Source: Astropecten irregularis (taxonomy: Eukaryota > Echinodermata > Asteroidea > Paxillosida > Astropectinidae). From it: a DNA stretch of 64,000 bases. A program made the translations under genes and the position numbers. Below the pieces are notes generated by a model. It was not told the DNA's origin. It ran no database searches and saw only the letters and a list, made by a program, of their open reading frames with translations. The stretch lies in NCBI GenBank assembly GCA_963971285.1, contig OZ020252.1, positions 13,615,662 to 13,679,661 of the forward strand. The letters are read 5' to 3'. Every line of letters starts with the position of its first letter. Position 1 is the stretch's first letter. Below are positions 1 through 9,946 of the stretch, one piece after another.

Positions 1-165
1 GATCAAAAAGATTTTCGGTCGTTGTTAGACTAATTTCTGGATAAATACAGCATTTCAGGCAGAAACATTTTAACGCACCATCTTTATACCCTGTAAGTTA
101 TAGGTAAATCTGTGAACATTAATTTTCTGTTTTGGTTTCTTATCAAAGTATGATACTACCTTTGA
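1..165 (-). mobile_element. TTAA-flanked MITE (family A), truncated by the window edge
   Basis: The end reads CAAAGTATGATACTACCTTTGA. This is the inverted-terminal sequence of a MITE family whose complete copies are about 370 bp (8604-8974, 11088-11459, 41605-41965). The internal sequence (ATTTCTGGATAAATACA) is shared with those copies. Confidence 0.8.
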
Positions 166-685
166 TTAGATTTAGAAACTTTTCATCTTATTACTTCACT
201 GATCAGGTGCAGGCAAAATGGGTGCTTAAAATTAGTGCGCCGAGCTAATTTTCACTTGAGAGTACTCTCAACTTGTTTTAAAAAAATATGCATTTTGGTG
301 TTCATGAAATTAATAATTGTATGATTATGACAAATTATCGCAACACGGGGTTCAGTGCTTTGTAGCTGTTGTGGAGACTTGAGAAGTTTTGGTTTTCGGG
401 GATGTATTTTTCTTCTTTGGGCGACAAGCAAAAAGTGTCAGCCGCTGACCCATTAAAAATTAAAAAGTATCAGTTAGATGGGGGTTCAAACTAGCTTTTG
501 CAGTATCGCATGAAAAACTGGAGAACTCCTGGATGAGGATTTTTAACTCTGAAGTTAAAATCGTCAATAAAACTGTCAATGGGAGTTATTATTATTTTGT
601 GTGGTCTGTGGTGCACACACGATTCTGTCCCTGCTTTTGTGTAGGACGCCCTCTATATTTTTCATGAACAAGATTACGCAACAAG
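166..685 (+). promoter_or_regulatory. Upstream region of SWSAP1
   Basis: About 520 bases between a MITE and the SWSAP1 start. It must hold the promoter and 5'UTR. I see no clear TATA box or CpG-dense block, and no exon. Confidence 0.35.
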
Positions 686-846
686 ATGTCTGCGCCCATG
701 GCGAAGATCTTTCCGTCGATATCAACTTCAAGTGCATCAAATTATGCCCATGATAAAGACTCCGAGTATGATTTTCGAAAGGCAGTATTTGGGATTCGAG
801 CTGTACTTAAAGCAAATAGATGCTTACTCACAGGGACCCACGGAAG
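686..846 (+). CDS. SWSAP1: SWSAP1 exon 1
   Basis: Encodes residues 1-53 plus two bases of codon 54. The N-terminus is Ser-rich, followed by the first half of the P-loop (GTHG). The donor is AG|gtgagt. Confidence 0.8.
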
Positions 847-3800
847 GTGAGTTTTATAATCAATGAACACACCTAGACCCAGTAACTGGGGCGCCGAACT
901 CCCTTTTTTTTACTTTGGTTGACGGTCGGTCTAGCTAGACCGACCGTCAACCCCAAAAGTCAAAAAAGGGAGTTCAGCGCCCCAGTTACTGGGTCTAGAA
1001 CACACCGAATATAATTAATCATTTGATTTACTGCTCATCAGTTGCTGTGCTGGTAGTTGCGATGATCGTAACCCTAGGTCTGACATGGGGACTGGGACCT
1101 TAGGGTTACGAGAAAACGTGTTCAAAATGTTTGGGAATGACATTTTGGCCAACTCCTGAAGTACGTCTCCACTTAGTTTTCCACTTTCCAAAATCCAAAC
1201 ACAAAATCTGACTACATGGATCTGATTGGTACTTATCAATGAGTCATATAAAACCACTTTGAATATCGAAAGATCATTATTTTCAGAAATAATGACCCAA
1301 AACTTACCGAAGGTGTCGAGATTCCCTCCGTTTTGCCGTCAGTCGGCCATTTTGAATAGTGCGCAGCGTGACATCTCGACCAAATCACGTCATGCGAAAT
1401 GCCGTTTTGGCTGTTCCACCTTTCAAACTCCAATTCGCAGCCCTATGGAGGGGGTGTTCCCCGAATAACACGTGCGCTGTAATACCGTGTACACGCATAT
1501 CGTCTACAGTATGGAGGAGGTTGTTTGCCCATGTCAAGCTGCCGCTGATAATTCAAATCTTTCATCATGAACTGAAGGAAATTGCTAAGATTTTCAAATG
1601 ATTTCCTTTATGAATGGTCCCACAAACAGACAAATGTTAGCAAGTCACAAACTCGGTGCCGACCCAATCCATGATCAAACAGAAATAAAAAGGTCATCCA
1701 CCTCATCACAGATCGCCGCAGTGGTCGGAATAAACGGTGGACTGAAAAATATATCCGGTCATCAATTACACCAAAAATGATCATACCCGGGAGGACAGTG
1801 AGGACATATTCCAAAAAGTATCACAGGAATATTCCATCGGAAAAACCACAATTTCTTACTGCAAATCTGTAGTTCTAGTTCTGTATACCGAGCCGGCCGC
1901 GGCTGTGTGACGTGAGCCACCGTCCGTATACGGTAACGAACCCGGCCGCGATCCAAAAAGGTACCGACCGAGCGCAACATACACTTCCATTTCAAGCCCA
2001 CGGCGAATTCTGTACCGAGCCGGCCGGCCGTGAGCTCCCCTCCGTAACGGTGGAACGAACCCGGCCGCTATCCAAAGAGGTAGGCCTTCCGACCGCGCGC
2101 AAGCCCACGGCACGTGTAATGTACTGGGGCCAATTTCACGGCGCTGCTTAGCACAAAAATTCGCTAAGCATGACATTTCAGTCTTAATAAAAACAGGATT
2201 AAGAACGAAATTTCCATTCGCTGTGTATCACTTGTGATTGTTCTTTGCCTGTTGTTCACTGACCATGACCATCAAATGAAATTTTTACTGTGGTTTGTTT
2301 TATTGGGCAAGACATTTTTGTGCTAAGCAAATTTTTGTGCTTAGCAGCGCCGTGAAATTGGCCCCTGGTTGAGACTTTCGCTGGTGCACGTACACAATGT
2401 ACGTTAACTACGTTTGCTTTGAAACTGTGGCTATACGCACGCGGATACCAGGCTGTCTTTCTCTGCGGTGTGGGCAATGTTTTTACGTCTTAATTTTTTA
2501 ATGCGATCGGCGGTCGGTTTCGAAAGGATTTCACGATATATTTTTTTAGATTAAGTATAATTATGAAAAGAGTGTTTCTACTTCGCCAATTGAACAAAAT
2601 ATCTGAGTGAAATTCAAGTAAGATTTTTAAGCTGATCAGCCTACGATTTACACGGTACTTTGGAAGGACGGTCGATCAGAATATTTTTATTTAGATCTCG
2701 CAACGAAATAACCATGGAGGTATAAAACGCATACATATCGTGTATAATACACTCCATTTCTTTCTCCATGAATCGTATTTTCGCATGTGTTCGATGTCGG
2801 CCTGTGTTGGATGTCGGGAAAAAATCACGCCGTATACGTTTTTCTTCACCTGTCATATCAGAAGAGCGGCGGAAAATAACTTAATTCGGCAGTTTCGGCA
2901 CACGGGTCTGGTCAATTCAATAACCTGTGCTTACGCTCACACACTGTATGCGATATGCCGTGTGAAGCACTGTACAACGCACGTGACACGAGCCCTCCAT
3001 AGGGCTGCGAGTTTGAGTTTGAAAGGTGGAACAGCCAAAACGGCATTTCGCATGACGTGATTTGGTCGAGATGGCACACTGCGCACTATTCAAAATGGCC
3101 GACTGACGGCAAACGGAGGGAATCTCGACACCTTCGGTAAGTTTTGGGTCATTTTTTCTGAATATAATGATCTTTCGATATTCAAAGTGGTTTTATATGA
3201 CTCATTGATAAGTACCAATCACATCCATGTAGTCAGATTTTGTGTTTGGATTTTGGAAAGTGGAAAACTAAGTGGAGACGTACTTCAGGAGTTGGCCAAA
3301 ATGTCATTCCCAAACATTTTGAACACGTTTTCTCGTAACCCTAAGGTCCCAGTCCCCATGTCAGACCTAGGGTTACGATCATCGCAACTACTGTGCTGGT
3401 TGTTGTCAAGTGAAGTCATGACTGTCGATGTCACTGTCAGTCACTCAGTGTAAATTGTAGTACTACTGTGGCGCATGGCCTGTGGTTCAGTTCAATACTT
3501 GTAACTATAACTGTAAAGTGTACTTGTAAAGTTGTATTCATATTGTTGTAACCTGATTATTTTATTAAACACGGTGAAAATAATACCGCGGGTGGGCTCG
3601 TTTTTAATTTTTTAATACCGTCGTGAAGTGGTTAATAACAATATAAGTTAACATACTAGGCCTCAGGCCTTGATTTTTAAGGAGAGTGAGAGTGATCACT
3701 CTCCTCCGCTTTCCTGAATGTTTTCCAAGGAGAGGGAAAAAAAAGCTCCTTAACAATTTAAGGAGAGCTGCCCCTTTTCAAAACATCACATACATTTTTT

Positions 3801-6800
3801 CAGCCTACATTTACCCTTCGCGGAAAATACAAAAATTTTCAACAGGACAAGCAACATTTTGCATGTTCTCTTTTTCAGACATCACCGGACACATGCGGAA
3901 ACTTGGTTTAGCAAGAGCAAACTGCTCTCTTTATTCTCTAGTACTATGAGTCGGCTCTAGGTTGATTTAAGGAGTTGGATTTGCAGATCAAACTTTATAT
4001 TTGTTTGTGAGAGCAAATCACTCTCCTAAATTCTCTACGTTGATTTGAGGAGAGCGATTTGCAGCTCTCTTCATTTTTATTAAACTGAAGGCCTGAGGCC
4101 TACTACTAAGTAGTAGGGGCCTATTTGTAGTTATGTCGAGCGCAATCTTTCAACCTGCGCAATCTTTAACCGTTTGTCCGAAGTGACTTGTTTTTTAAGA
4201 AAACCTGCAAATTTGCTGGGTCCAACGTTTGTTTTCAAAACCAATAGCGTTACGGCACCCCAAAAAGAAAGAGTGCTAGAAGGCCCATGGAGTAACCATA
4301 TAGAGTTTAACCATAGAGCAACCAGTGGTATAAAGGAGCTGTTTTTTTGAAGCTATTGGAAATCTAATTTGAATAAGTTCGAACAAAGAAAGAAAGATTC
4401 CAATTTCAAATTGTCTGATTTTTGTTGCATTGGCATCACAAGGTGGAATTAGGGCGACGTTTTCCCTAGATACACCACTGAGAGCAACATAACACTTGTG
4501 TGCTTTAGTTCAAGCAAAGAGTTTGGACTGACATTGTTTATTAAATAATATTTTAGTTATTGCCTTTGTTTGTTGCCAGTGGAAGGACCTCCTTATTATT
4601 CCAGTGTGCCTTGAGCTATGCGTCAGATGGTCAAAGGGTTGTATTCATCACTCACAGCAGGTTTCAGGCAATGCCGCTGTCCGTACACGGAGCACCACTA
4701 CCTGATCCATTGCTTATGAAGCAGATTCATTTCCTGTAAGTGCTTGAATGTAATACAAATACCTGCCATTTGTAAGAGGCTAACTAAACTTTGCTATATG
4801 TAATCAACATTTAAATCAACATTCCAAAAACGTCATTAGTAATAAACACTACAGCCTTTGTACAGGTATAGTTTTCATAATTTTGATATGGGTAATCCCT
4901 TTGCAAGTTTTTAGTTTGCTTGACATTCACAGAAAGCAAGTGCCCAGCCTACATAAGGTGTGCATCCTGACTTTCTAGCTTGCTTGCTATAAGTATTACA
5001 GCCGTGGCATTCCATGTTGTTAAACAAAATTAGAATGACTTCAAGAGCTGATCACACTTGATTTAATTTATTGAGGGAGTTGTTGGATTTTGAAAGATTG
5101 AGGTAGTGTGGGAGTTTAGGTTGCTCTTTGAAGTGGATTGAAAAATTTAATTTGAAATGGAAGGCTTTTGATTGGTTTTGGAGGAATGAATAAGACTTAA
5201 AACTATGCATGGTGGAAGTACTAAAAGAAGGTAGGTTTGCGGTGACACCATGTAATCTCTTCTGTGAGAGTGACTCCTGAGGACGAACAGCACACTGTTC
5301 GGAATGTTAAGATAATACCACCGGTTCTTCTCAGAACCACACACTCTCACAGAAGAAGAGATTACATGATGTCACCGCAAACCTACCTTCTTTTGGAGGA
5401 ATGAGGATGCATCGTACAAACATTTGGGCTAGAATGTGCTAGGGACAGAAGGTGGCAACTGAGGGTTTAAGCTTGGATTTTATACTGGTAATGTATCCTC
5501 ATCATGTTGCCTAATGCCTATGTTCCTTGACAGATATTACCAGGACAGGCAATCCTTGCTCCAGTACCTTGCCAGTATTCATACCCTTCCTGTCTGCCCA
5601 GATGTTGTCATTGTTGATGATCTGGACTTCTATGCATCACACCCAAAGGTTGGCCTAGAGTGGCATTTAAACTGCTTTATACTTTATAAAAAAACTACTT
5701 TAAGTATTTGCAATGAAACATACCCCAGTTAAGTTCTACCAATCCACAGAATAGGTTGGAGTTAAGAAATTTGTAAATAATCAGAAATATTGAAGAGCCA
5801 GGGGCCTTTTCCAAACCTTTGCTATGCTCCGGCTCCATTTCATGAATCCATCCTCAAGTAATGGGTATCAAAATGGAGGCTTTTGGCTGCTGTTTGGAAG
5901 AAGATTTTCTGGTTTGAAAAAGAAAACAGAGATCCAGCTTCAATGAAAAACCACAAACTATATTTTCAGTGTATGGATTACAGAGACGAAGCCAGAGCCC
6001 GGCCGGAGCCGAGGTTTAGAACAGGCCTTGGTTGTCATCCCTAGTGAAATATGTGACCTCTGAACTTTTGATTTCTATGAACCCATGGAAGCTTTTCATA
6101 GATTGATTGAGGAATATGTTTTGGTTGTTGGTTGACGGTCTGAGGTACTTGATTTTAGGGATTGTTTAAAATGGGTTTGAAATTTGTACCACTGCAGGCC
6201 CAAGACCTTAGCTGTACTATTGCAGTGTTGTGTGCGCACTTGGTGGATGCAGTCACCTTCATAGAAACACAAAAGTAAGAATTTATGCTAAAAATCTAGC
6301 CATTATTCAAGGCATTTATAAACAAATACAACCAAATTTGGGTCACTACTCACTCTGTAAAACTCACTACTCTGTAAAAAATCTTGATTCTTCTAATTTT
6401 ACTTTGCTGACAACAATTTTTATTTTGTTATAATTGATTTATTCGTTGAGAAGATAGAATAATGGAAACAATTTATTGCCCTTCAACGACGTAGATAAGC
6501 ACTTCACTATTAAGTGCCTTTGAGCGCACATGAACAAATCATGCGCTGGCTCAGGTGGGATTCGAACCCACGACCTCCTGCTGATTTAGTGCAGATGCCA
6601 TACCGCTAGGCCACAAAGCTAGCTGGGGTCAGCGGAGTAAAGAGAATCCCTTATTGACGGGCGCCAATTTTTTGTTTGTTCATGAAATTCTACTGTGGTA
6701 CACATAAGAAAAAAATGTATAAAATTGTTCAATATGTTATTGTAATGGCCAATATTGTTTATAAGTTTTTTTTTTATTTTGTGACAAATTGTAGGGCTAA

Positions 6801-7200
6801 GAATCAAGCACAGACCAGTGATGACTACAACCCTCAGTGTGTGTTAATTGCCTCGGTGGCCTCAACCAGTAATTGTGAGGTTGCACAGGAACATGTGTAC
6901 AGCGGTTTCCTTCCAACAGTCTTGAGAATATCAGGTAAGACTGAACGCAGCCTCTAAACTTCAGCTGCTTGTATTGAAATCCAGTCCAGCATTATGTGTG
7001 ACATCTATACTTGGTTAAATTTTGTCTTTTTTTTAGGTGTGCAAGGTACTGATAAAGTTTATCAGCTCTCCCTCTACTCGAATGGTACATCCCAAACTAC
7101 ATGCATCATCACATATGAGATCAGGGACCAGATCACCTTGCTGGATTTCAGCACGGGGGAATCTGCATTTGGAACCTCCCAGGACTTCACACAGGAATGA
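686..7200 (+). CDS. SWSAP1: SWSAP1-like RecA-fold ATPase (SWIM-domain partner), six coding exons
   Basis: Coding exons 686-846, 4580-4735, 5534-5648, 6198-6274, 6795-6934 and 7037-7200 join in phase to give 270 aa (human SWSAP1 is about 229 aa). All introns are GT-AG. The start ATG at 686 has an in-frame TGA at 665. The P-loop is split by intron 1: residues 50-57 read GTHGSGRT, so the usual Lys is Arg56. A Walker B-like stretch, VVIVDD, lies at residues 130-135. The segment after the P-loop (VVFITHSRFQAMP, then PLLMKQIHF) resembles the corresponding region of vertebrate SWSAP1. SWSAP1 proteins pair with ZSWIM7/SWS1 in a Shu-type complex that assists RAD51 in homologous recombination and meiosis. 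The family call rests on motif and length resemblance read by eye; another small RAD51-paralogue-like protein is the main alternative. Confidence 0.82.
873..998. mobile_element. 126-bp near-perfect hairpin (foldback MITE) with a 7-bp target repeat
   Basis: The two arms, starting CTAGACCCAGTAACTGGGGC and its complement, run to a centre near 935 with almost no loop and only a few mismatches. The direct repeat AACACAC flanks it at 866-872 and 999-1005. It lies 26 bp inside SWSAP1 intron 1. Confidence 0.88.
1881..2115 (+). repeat. GC-rich two-unit tandem repeat inside the long-TIR element
   Basis: Units at about 1881-2009 and 2010-2115. Each begins CTGTA(TA)CCGAGCCGGCCG, contains ACGAACCCGGCCGC and ends near CAAGCCCACGGC. 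Base composition is much richer in G+C than the surroundings. Confidence 0.75.
2126..2365. mobile_element. Foldback MITE (family B, GGGGCCAATTTCA) nested in the long-TIR element
   Basis: The ends GGGGCCAATTTCACGGCGC and its complement are inverted, followed inward by CTTAGCAC repeats. A divergent relative lies in SLC28 at 30222-30469. Confidence 0.85.
3657..4102. mobile_element. Foldback repeat (family C, TAGGCCTCAGGCCTT ends)
   Basis: The inverted ends TAGGCCTCAGGCCTT and AAGGCCTGAGGCCTA enclose repeated GGAGAGNGANTTGC and CTCTCCT motifs that pair across the element. A second copy in opposite orientation is at 16118-16536. Confidence 0.85.
4103..4579. other. SWSAP1 intron 1, unique 3' part
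   Basis: No gene, repeat pair or conserved site recognised. Confidence 0.4.
4580..4735 (+). CDS. SWSAP1: SWSAP1 exon 2
   Basis: Completes the P-loop (S-G-R-T) and carries the first core strand with THSRFQAMP. Acceptor ttgccag|T; donor CT|gtaag, phase 2. Confidence 0.82.
5190..5390. mobile_element. Foldback element (family D) with 14-bp flanking direct repeats
   Basis: Inverted arms (5223-5272 against 5341-5394) carry AAGGTAGGTTTGCGGTGACA and its complement. TTTTGGAGGAATGA occurs at 5176-5189 and again at 5391-5404, as expected for a target duplication. Related copies: 55199-55490, and a relic near 10360-10420. Confidence 0.75.
5534..5648 (+). CDS. SWSAP1: SWSAP1 exon 3
   Basis: Encodes residues 107-144 with the Walker B-like strand PDVVIVDDLDFYA. 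It ends in phase 0 at AAG|gttggc; this donor is non-consensus after GT. Confidence 0.8.
5799..6031. mobile_element. Short interspersed repeat (family E), copy 1
   Basis: Shares a core (GGTTTGAAAAAGAAAACAGA, CTTCAATGAAAAACCACAA) and GGCTCC/GGAGCC-rich inverted ends with 17047-17250 (reverse) and 45211-45442. Confidence 0.8.
6198..6274 (+). CDS. SWSAP1: SWSAP1 exon 4
   Basis: Short amphipathic segment, residues 145-169, containing AVLCAHLVDAVTFI. Acceptor ctgcag; donor AA|gtaag, phase 2. Confidence 0.75.
6546..6618 (-). repeat. tRNA-derived sequence (SINE-type head or tRNA pseudogene)
   Basis: On the minus strand it shows a tRNA-like D-arm (GTGGCCTAGCGGTATGGC), a perfect T-arm with the B-box GGTTCGAATCC, and a CTGAGCC 3' end. 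The 5' acceptor strand does not pair with that end, so a functional tRNA is unlikely. It lies in SWSAP1 intron 4. Confidence 0.65.
6795..6934 (+). CDS. SWSAP1: SWSAP1 exon 5
   Basis: Residues 171-216, with a core strand CVLIASVAS that fits the next RecA-fold strand. Acceptor attgtag; donor TCAG|gtaaga, phase 1. Confidence 0.78.
7037..7200 (+). CDS. SWSAP1: SWSAP1 exon 6 with stop
   Basis: Residues 218-270 form a beta-rich C-terminus and end at TGA 7198-7200. The T-rich tract before the acceptor is strong. Confidence 0.8.
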
Positions 7201-7207
7201 TAGGCAA

Positions 7208-7271
7208 CTATTGACTGCAGGAGAGTGGTATAGTAAAACCTATTGACTGCAGGAGAGTGGTATAGTAAAAC
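7208..7271 (+). repeat. 32-bp tandem duplication in the SWSAP1 3'UTR
   Basis: Two near-perfect units starting CTATTGACTGCAGGAG, 8 bases after the stop codon. Confidence 0.85.
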
Positions 7272-7357
7272 TATCGCCCTCTTCTGTTGGACCTTTCACT
7301 GACCTCCAAGGGAGGCTGCTTTTCATATCATTAGCAATGTTTTAAGTGAAAGCAGTC

Positions 7358-7363
7358 AATAAA
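7358..7363 (+). terminator. AATAAA poly(A) signal of SWSAP1, first copy
   Basis: AATAAA lies 158 bases after the SWSAP1 stop codon. It sits inside the first unit of a 320-bp tandem duplication, so an identical signal recurs at 7678-7683. Confidence 0.5.
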
Positions 7364-7677
7364 CATGTTACAAGACCTCATATATTGGGCTGTGGAAGAG
7401 ATGACTTGCTGATATTGTCCCTCTTCATCCAAGACCAGGCCCAAGAACGCGAGAGAAGGTTATCTTGGATTGTTTTTAAGTTAACTTGAGATGGCCTAAA
7501 AATGTTGGGCATGCCCGGTCCCCCAAAGGTCTAGTAATGCAAAGAACATTGGGGAAACCCCCATTTGTTCCCTGCATGGCAGTAAGGTTATACACTGACC
7601 TCCATTATGCTGATGTGATCTTTTTCCCCGAAACCCGGACTAAGTCACCAAAGTGTCTGAATTTCTTGAAAGCAGTC

Positions 7678-7683
7678 AATAAA
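7678..7683 (+). terminator. AATAAA, duplicated copy
   Basis: Exact second copy of the signal and its flanks, 320 bases downstream in tandem unit 2. Confidence 0.4.
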
Positions 7684-8362
7684 CATGTTACAAGACCTCA
7701 CTTATAGTGGACTGTGGAACCATGGAGCTAGGAAGAGATGACTTTCTGATACTGTCTCTCTTTATCCAAGACCAGGCCCAGGAACGCGAGAGAAAGTTAT
7801 CTTGGATTGTTTTTAAGTTAACTTGAGATGCTCTGAAAATGTTGGGCATGCCCGGTCCCCCAAAGGGCTTGTAATGCAAGGAACATTAGGGAAAACTCCA
7901 TTTGTTCCCTGCATGGCAGTAAGGTTATACACTGACCTCCATTATGCTGATATGGTCTTCTTCCACGAAACCCGGACTAAGTCACCAGAGTGTCTGAATT
8001 TCTTATAAACATCCTGTAAAGATGAAAGAATTGTGGACTTTTTAAGTACAAGGGGCAAACAAATATTATATTAACTGGGTCAAGTTCAAACCATCAAAGT
8101 CAGAATTGATTTTACTTTATCATTATGTACAGTTAAATTTGATTGGTCATTCCTGAGGTTGTCAACACAGCCTAGTTATTACCGGACAAGTGTATAATTA
8201 TGTAAATTATGGCATTTTGGGGGCTAGTTTGTTAGGGATTTGTTAAGTCATTTACAGATTTACATCAATTAAAGTTGTTTGCATGAATACAAGAAAAGTA
8301 AATCAAAATCTATCATGAAAAGTTCCTTTCTGTGTTTTTACACATAATTTTATGTTTGCTTG

Positions 8363-8416
8363 GAGTTAGGAGGGCCTGGCGCATTTCGATCCTAGCAGGA
8401 TCTTTATCAAAGGCTA
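8363..8416 (+). repeat. Half-copy of the GGATCTTT foldback repeat (family F)
   Basis: The sequence GGAGTTAGGAGGGCCTGGCG followed by TTTCGATCCTAGCAGGATCT matches the arms of the fuller copies at 14418-14748, 31167-31390, 42378-42425 and 59840-60225. Confidence 0.75.
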
Positions 8417-8603
8417 AATTTATGTTTGTTGAAGTGGGAAACCTTTTGGGGCCTTGGAAGGTTGAGGAGGCAAGAGATAGAATTTAAAACAGTGTGTGAA
8501 ACAAGATTTGTTTGGGGGGAATATGCCTTCATAATTTCGAAAGCAGATATCATATTAATGCTGAATACGCCTCTGTGATAAAATGGAAACTGTCAAATTC
8601 CTC

Positions 8604-8974
8604 TTAAAGGTAGTATCATACTTTGGTAAGAAACCAAAACAGAAATGTTCACAGATTTACGTATAACTTACATGGTATGAAGATGGTGGTGGTAGAAACA
8701 TACCGTTACATATTTTCCGTCTGAAATGATGTATTTATCCAGAAATTAGTCAAACAACGGTCGGAAATCTTTTTGATCTTTTAAAAGATCACAATTAAAC
8801 TGCAAGAGAAAAGACTTGATAAATACTGTGGCTGTTTTTCACTGTTTTCTCAGAAAGTGGGCACCGCCATAGGACTGAAATTTTCACAGATGACTGTTGC
8901 TGTTTCTTCCTTGATATTTGTGCCTATGAATCTGCATTTCTTTGACAAAAATCAAAGTATGATATTACCTTTAA
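8604..8974 (+). mobile_element. TTAA-flanked MITE (family A), full copy
   Basis: Runs from TTAAAGGTAGTATCATACTT to its near-inverse AAGTATGATATTACCTTTAA. The TTAA on both sides suggests piggyBac/Kolobok-type mobilisation (inference). Confidence 0.85.
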
Positions 8975-9624
8975 CTTAAGCCAATCTGCAGCTTCGGCCT
9001 AATGCCCTTACTGATGAGGGAAAGGCATCTATTAATGAACAACATGGAAGAGGATCAACAGCATAGATATGTTGCTGGTTTCAATTAGCAGCGCCCCATG
9101 GGAACTCAACAGACTCATTATCAATATCAAATCCGTAATATCCCGGGCAGGCTTAGTACTGCCTACGTGTATATTACATCTCATTCCAGAGATTATTCAA
9201 CCGAATTGTAAATTGTGTATGAACCTAAGCAGACAGTTGATGAAGTGTAATTAGGAATTCCTAATTACTTTGGTTCATTTTACTGACAGTTGTAACCTTC
9301 ACAAATTGCATTACTGCGTGAATAAACGAGTCATTCTTGTTTACCAAGTCGGTTGGTATGATGAATTAATGGGTTGATGGTTACTGATTGTACATGGAAA
9401 ACAGGGACAGATCTGACTCTAATCCACCCACCAGCCTGAGTCCCATCATCTATTACTCACACACCTGTGAACTGTCTAAAGGTCAGCTGTATGGCTCAGG
9501 GATTCAAGATGCTGATACCATGGAGGATGTCCATGCTGACTGATACATAACACCACATCAACCACCCAGCTACTCTGATCCCAACTAAAATGCAATATTA
9601 ACAATGTTTAGTATTTGAGCAATG
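8975..9624. other. Intergenic segment with orphan ORF-like pieces
   Basis: Two short stretches look codon-like: about 8982-9065, ending at a TAG, and 9394-9543. No homology recognised. The rest is featureless. Confidence 0.3.
9394..9543 (+). CDS. Orphan 49-aa ORF or terminal exon, unknown
   Basis: ATG 9394 to TGA 9541-9543 encodes a polar peptide with an acidic end (TMEDVHAD). It could instead be a last exon entered at the AG at 9403-9404 (AAACAG|GGACAG), just after the ATG. It matches no family I know. It could be a remnant or an alternative 3' exon of an upstream gene. Confidence 0.2.
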   Translation: MENRDRSDSNPPTSLSPIIYYSHTCELSKGQLYGSGIQDADTMEDVHAD

Positions 9625-9946
9625 TTAAAGGTATAATATAATATTGGTAATATACCCAAACATAAATGTTCACTGATTTACAAATAACTTTCAGGGTATG
9701 AAGATGGTGCTGGTAGAAACATACCGTTAAAATATTTCCGCCTGAAATACCAGTAGTGTATGTATTCAGAAATAAGTAAAACCAGGACCGAAAAATTGAG
9801 TTGGGCTTTCGCTGTTTTCTCGTGACTCAGATGTCCGACTGAACTCAAATTGTCACAGCTTTATTATTTCGTGCACATTTAGGATCAGACAAAGTGTGGG
9901 TGCGGTTCTGTGACATTTACCAATCATGTATTACTACACATTTAAG
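9625..9946 (+). mobile_element. TTAA-type MITE (family A, second subfamily), degraded
   Basis: The left end and the CAGATTTAC-like core match family A. The right half instead matches the copy at 60656-61011 (a CTGTTTTCTCGTGACTCAGATGTCC-type segment). Confidence 0.7.

Larger units (their letters stand above)
1054..3390. mobile_element. 2,337-bp long-TIR non-autonomous DNA transposon, MULE-like
   Basis: The termini are TAGTTGCGATGATCG and its complement. The arms stay homologous for about 455 bp (1054-1515 against 2939-3390). A perfect 9-bp direct repeat, CTGTGCTGG, flanks it at 1045-1053 and 3391-3399, which fixes both boundaries. Long TIRs with 9-bp duplications are typical of Mutator-like elements, although other 8-10-bp families are possible. 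No transposase ORF is visible. The ORFs in the arms (one near 1015-1257 minus, one near 3187-3453 plus) are mirror images of the same TIR sequence. The interior contains a GC-rich tandem repeat (1881-2115) and a nested foldback (2126-2365). Confidence 0.85.
7348..8004 (+). repeat. 320-bp tandem duplication at the SWSAP1 3' end
   Basis: Unit 1 spans about 7348-7667 and unit 2 about 7668-8004. Unit 2 has a ~17-bp insertion near its start (around 7718). The units are highly similar, share AATAAA near their starts and end in GTGTCTGAATTTCTT. The short ORFs inside them are shadows of the repeat. Confidence 0.88.

Noticed and set aside
1015..3453. Two nearly identical peptides (MVLYDSLISTN...) on opposite strands
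   Set aside because: They are the two terminal inverted repeats of one transposon, not a duplicated gene.
6546..6618. Functional tRNA gene
   Set aside because: The T-arm is good, but the acceptor stem does not pair; best read as a tRNA-derived repeat.
7486..8008. Duplicated small protein ORFs in the SWSAP1 3' region
   Set aside because: They are explained by the 320-bp tandem duplication and show no coding signature.
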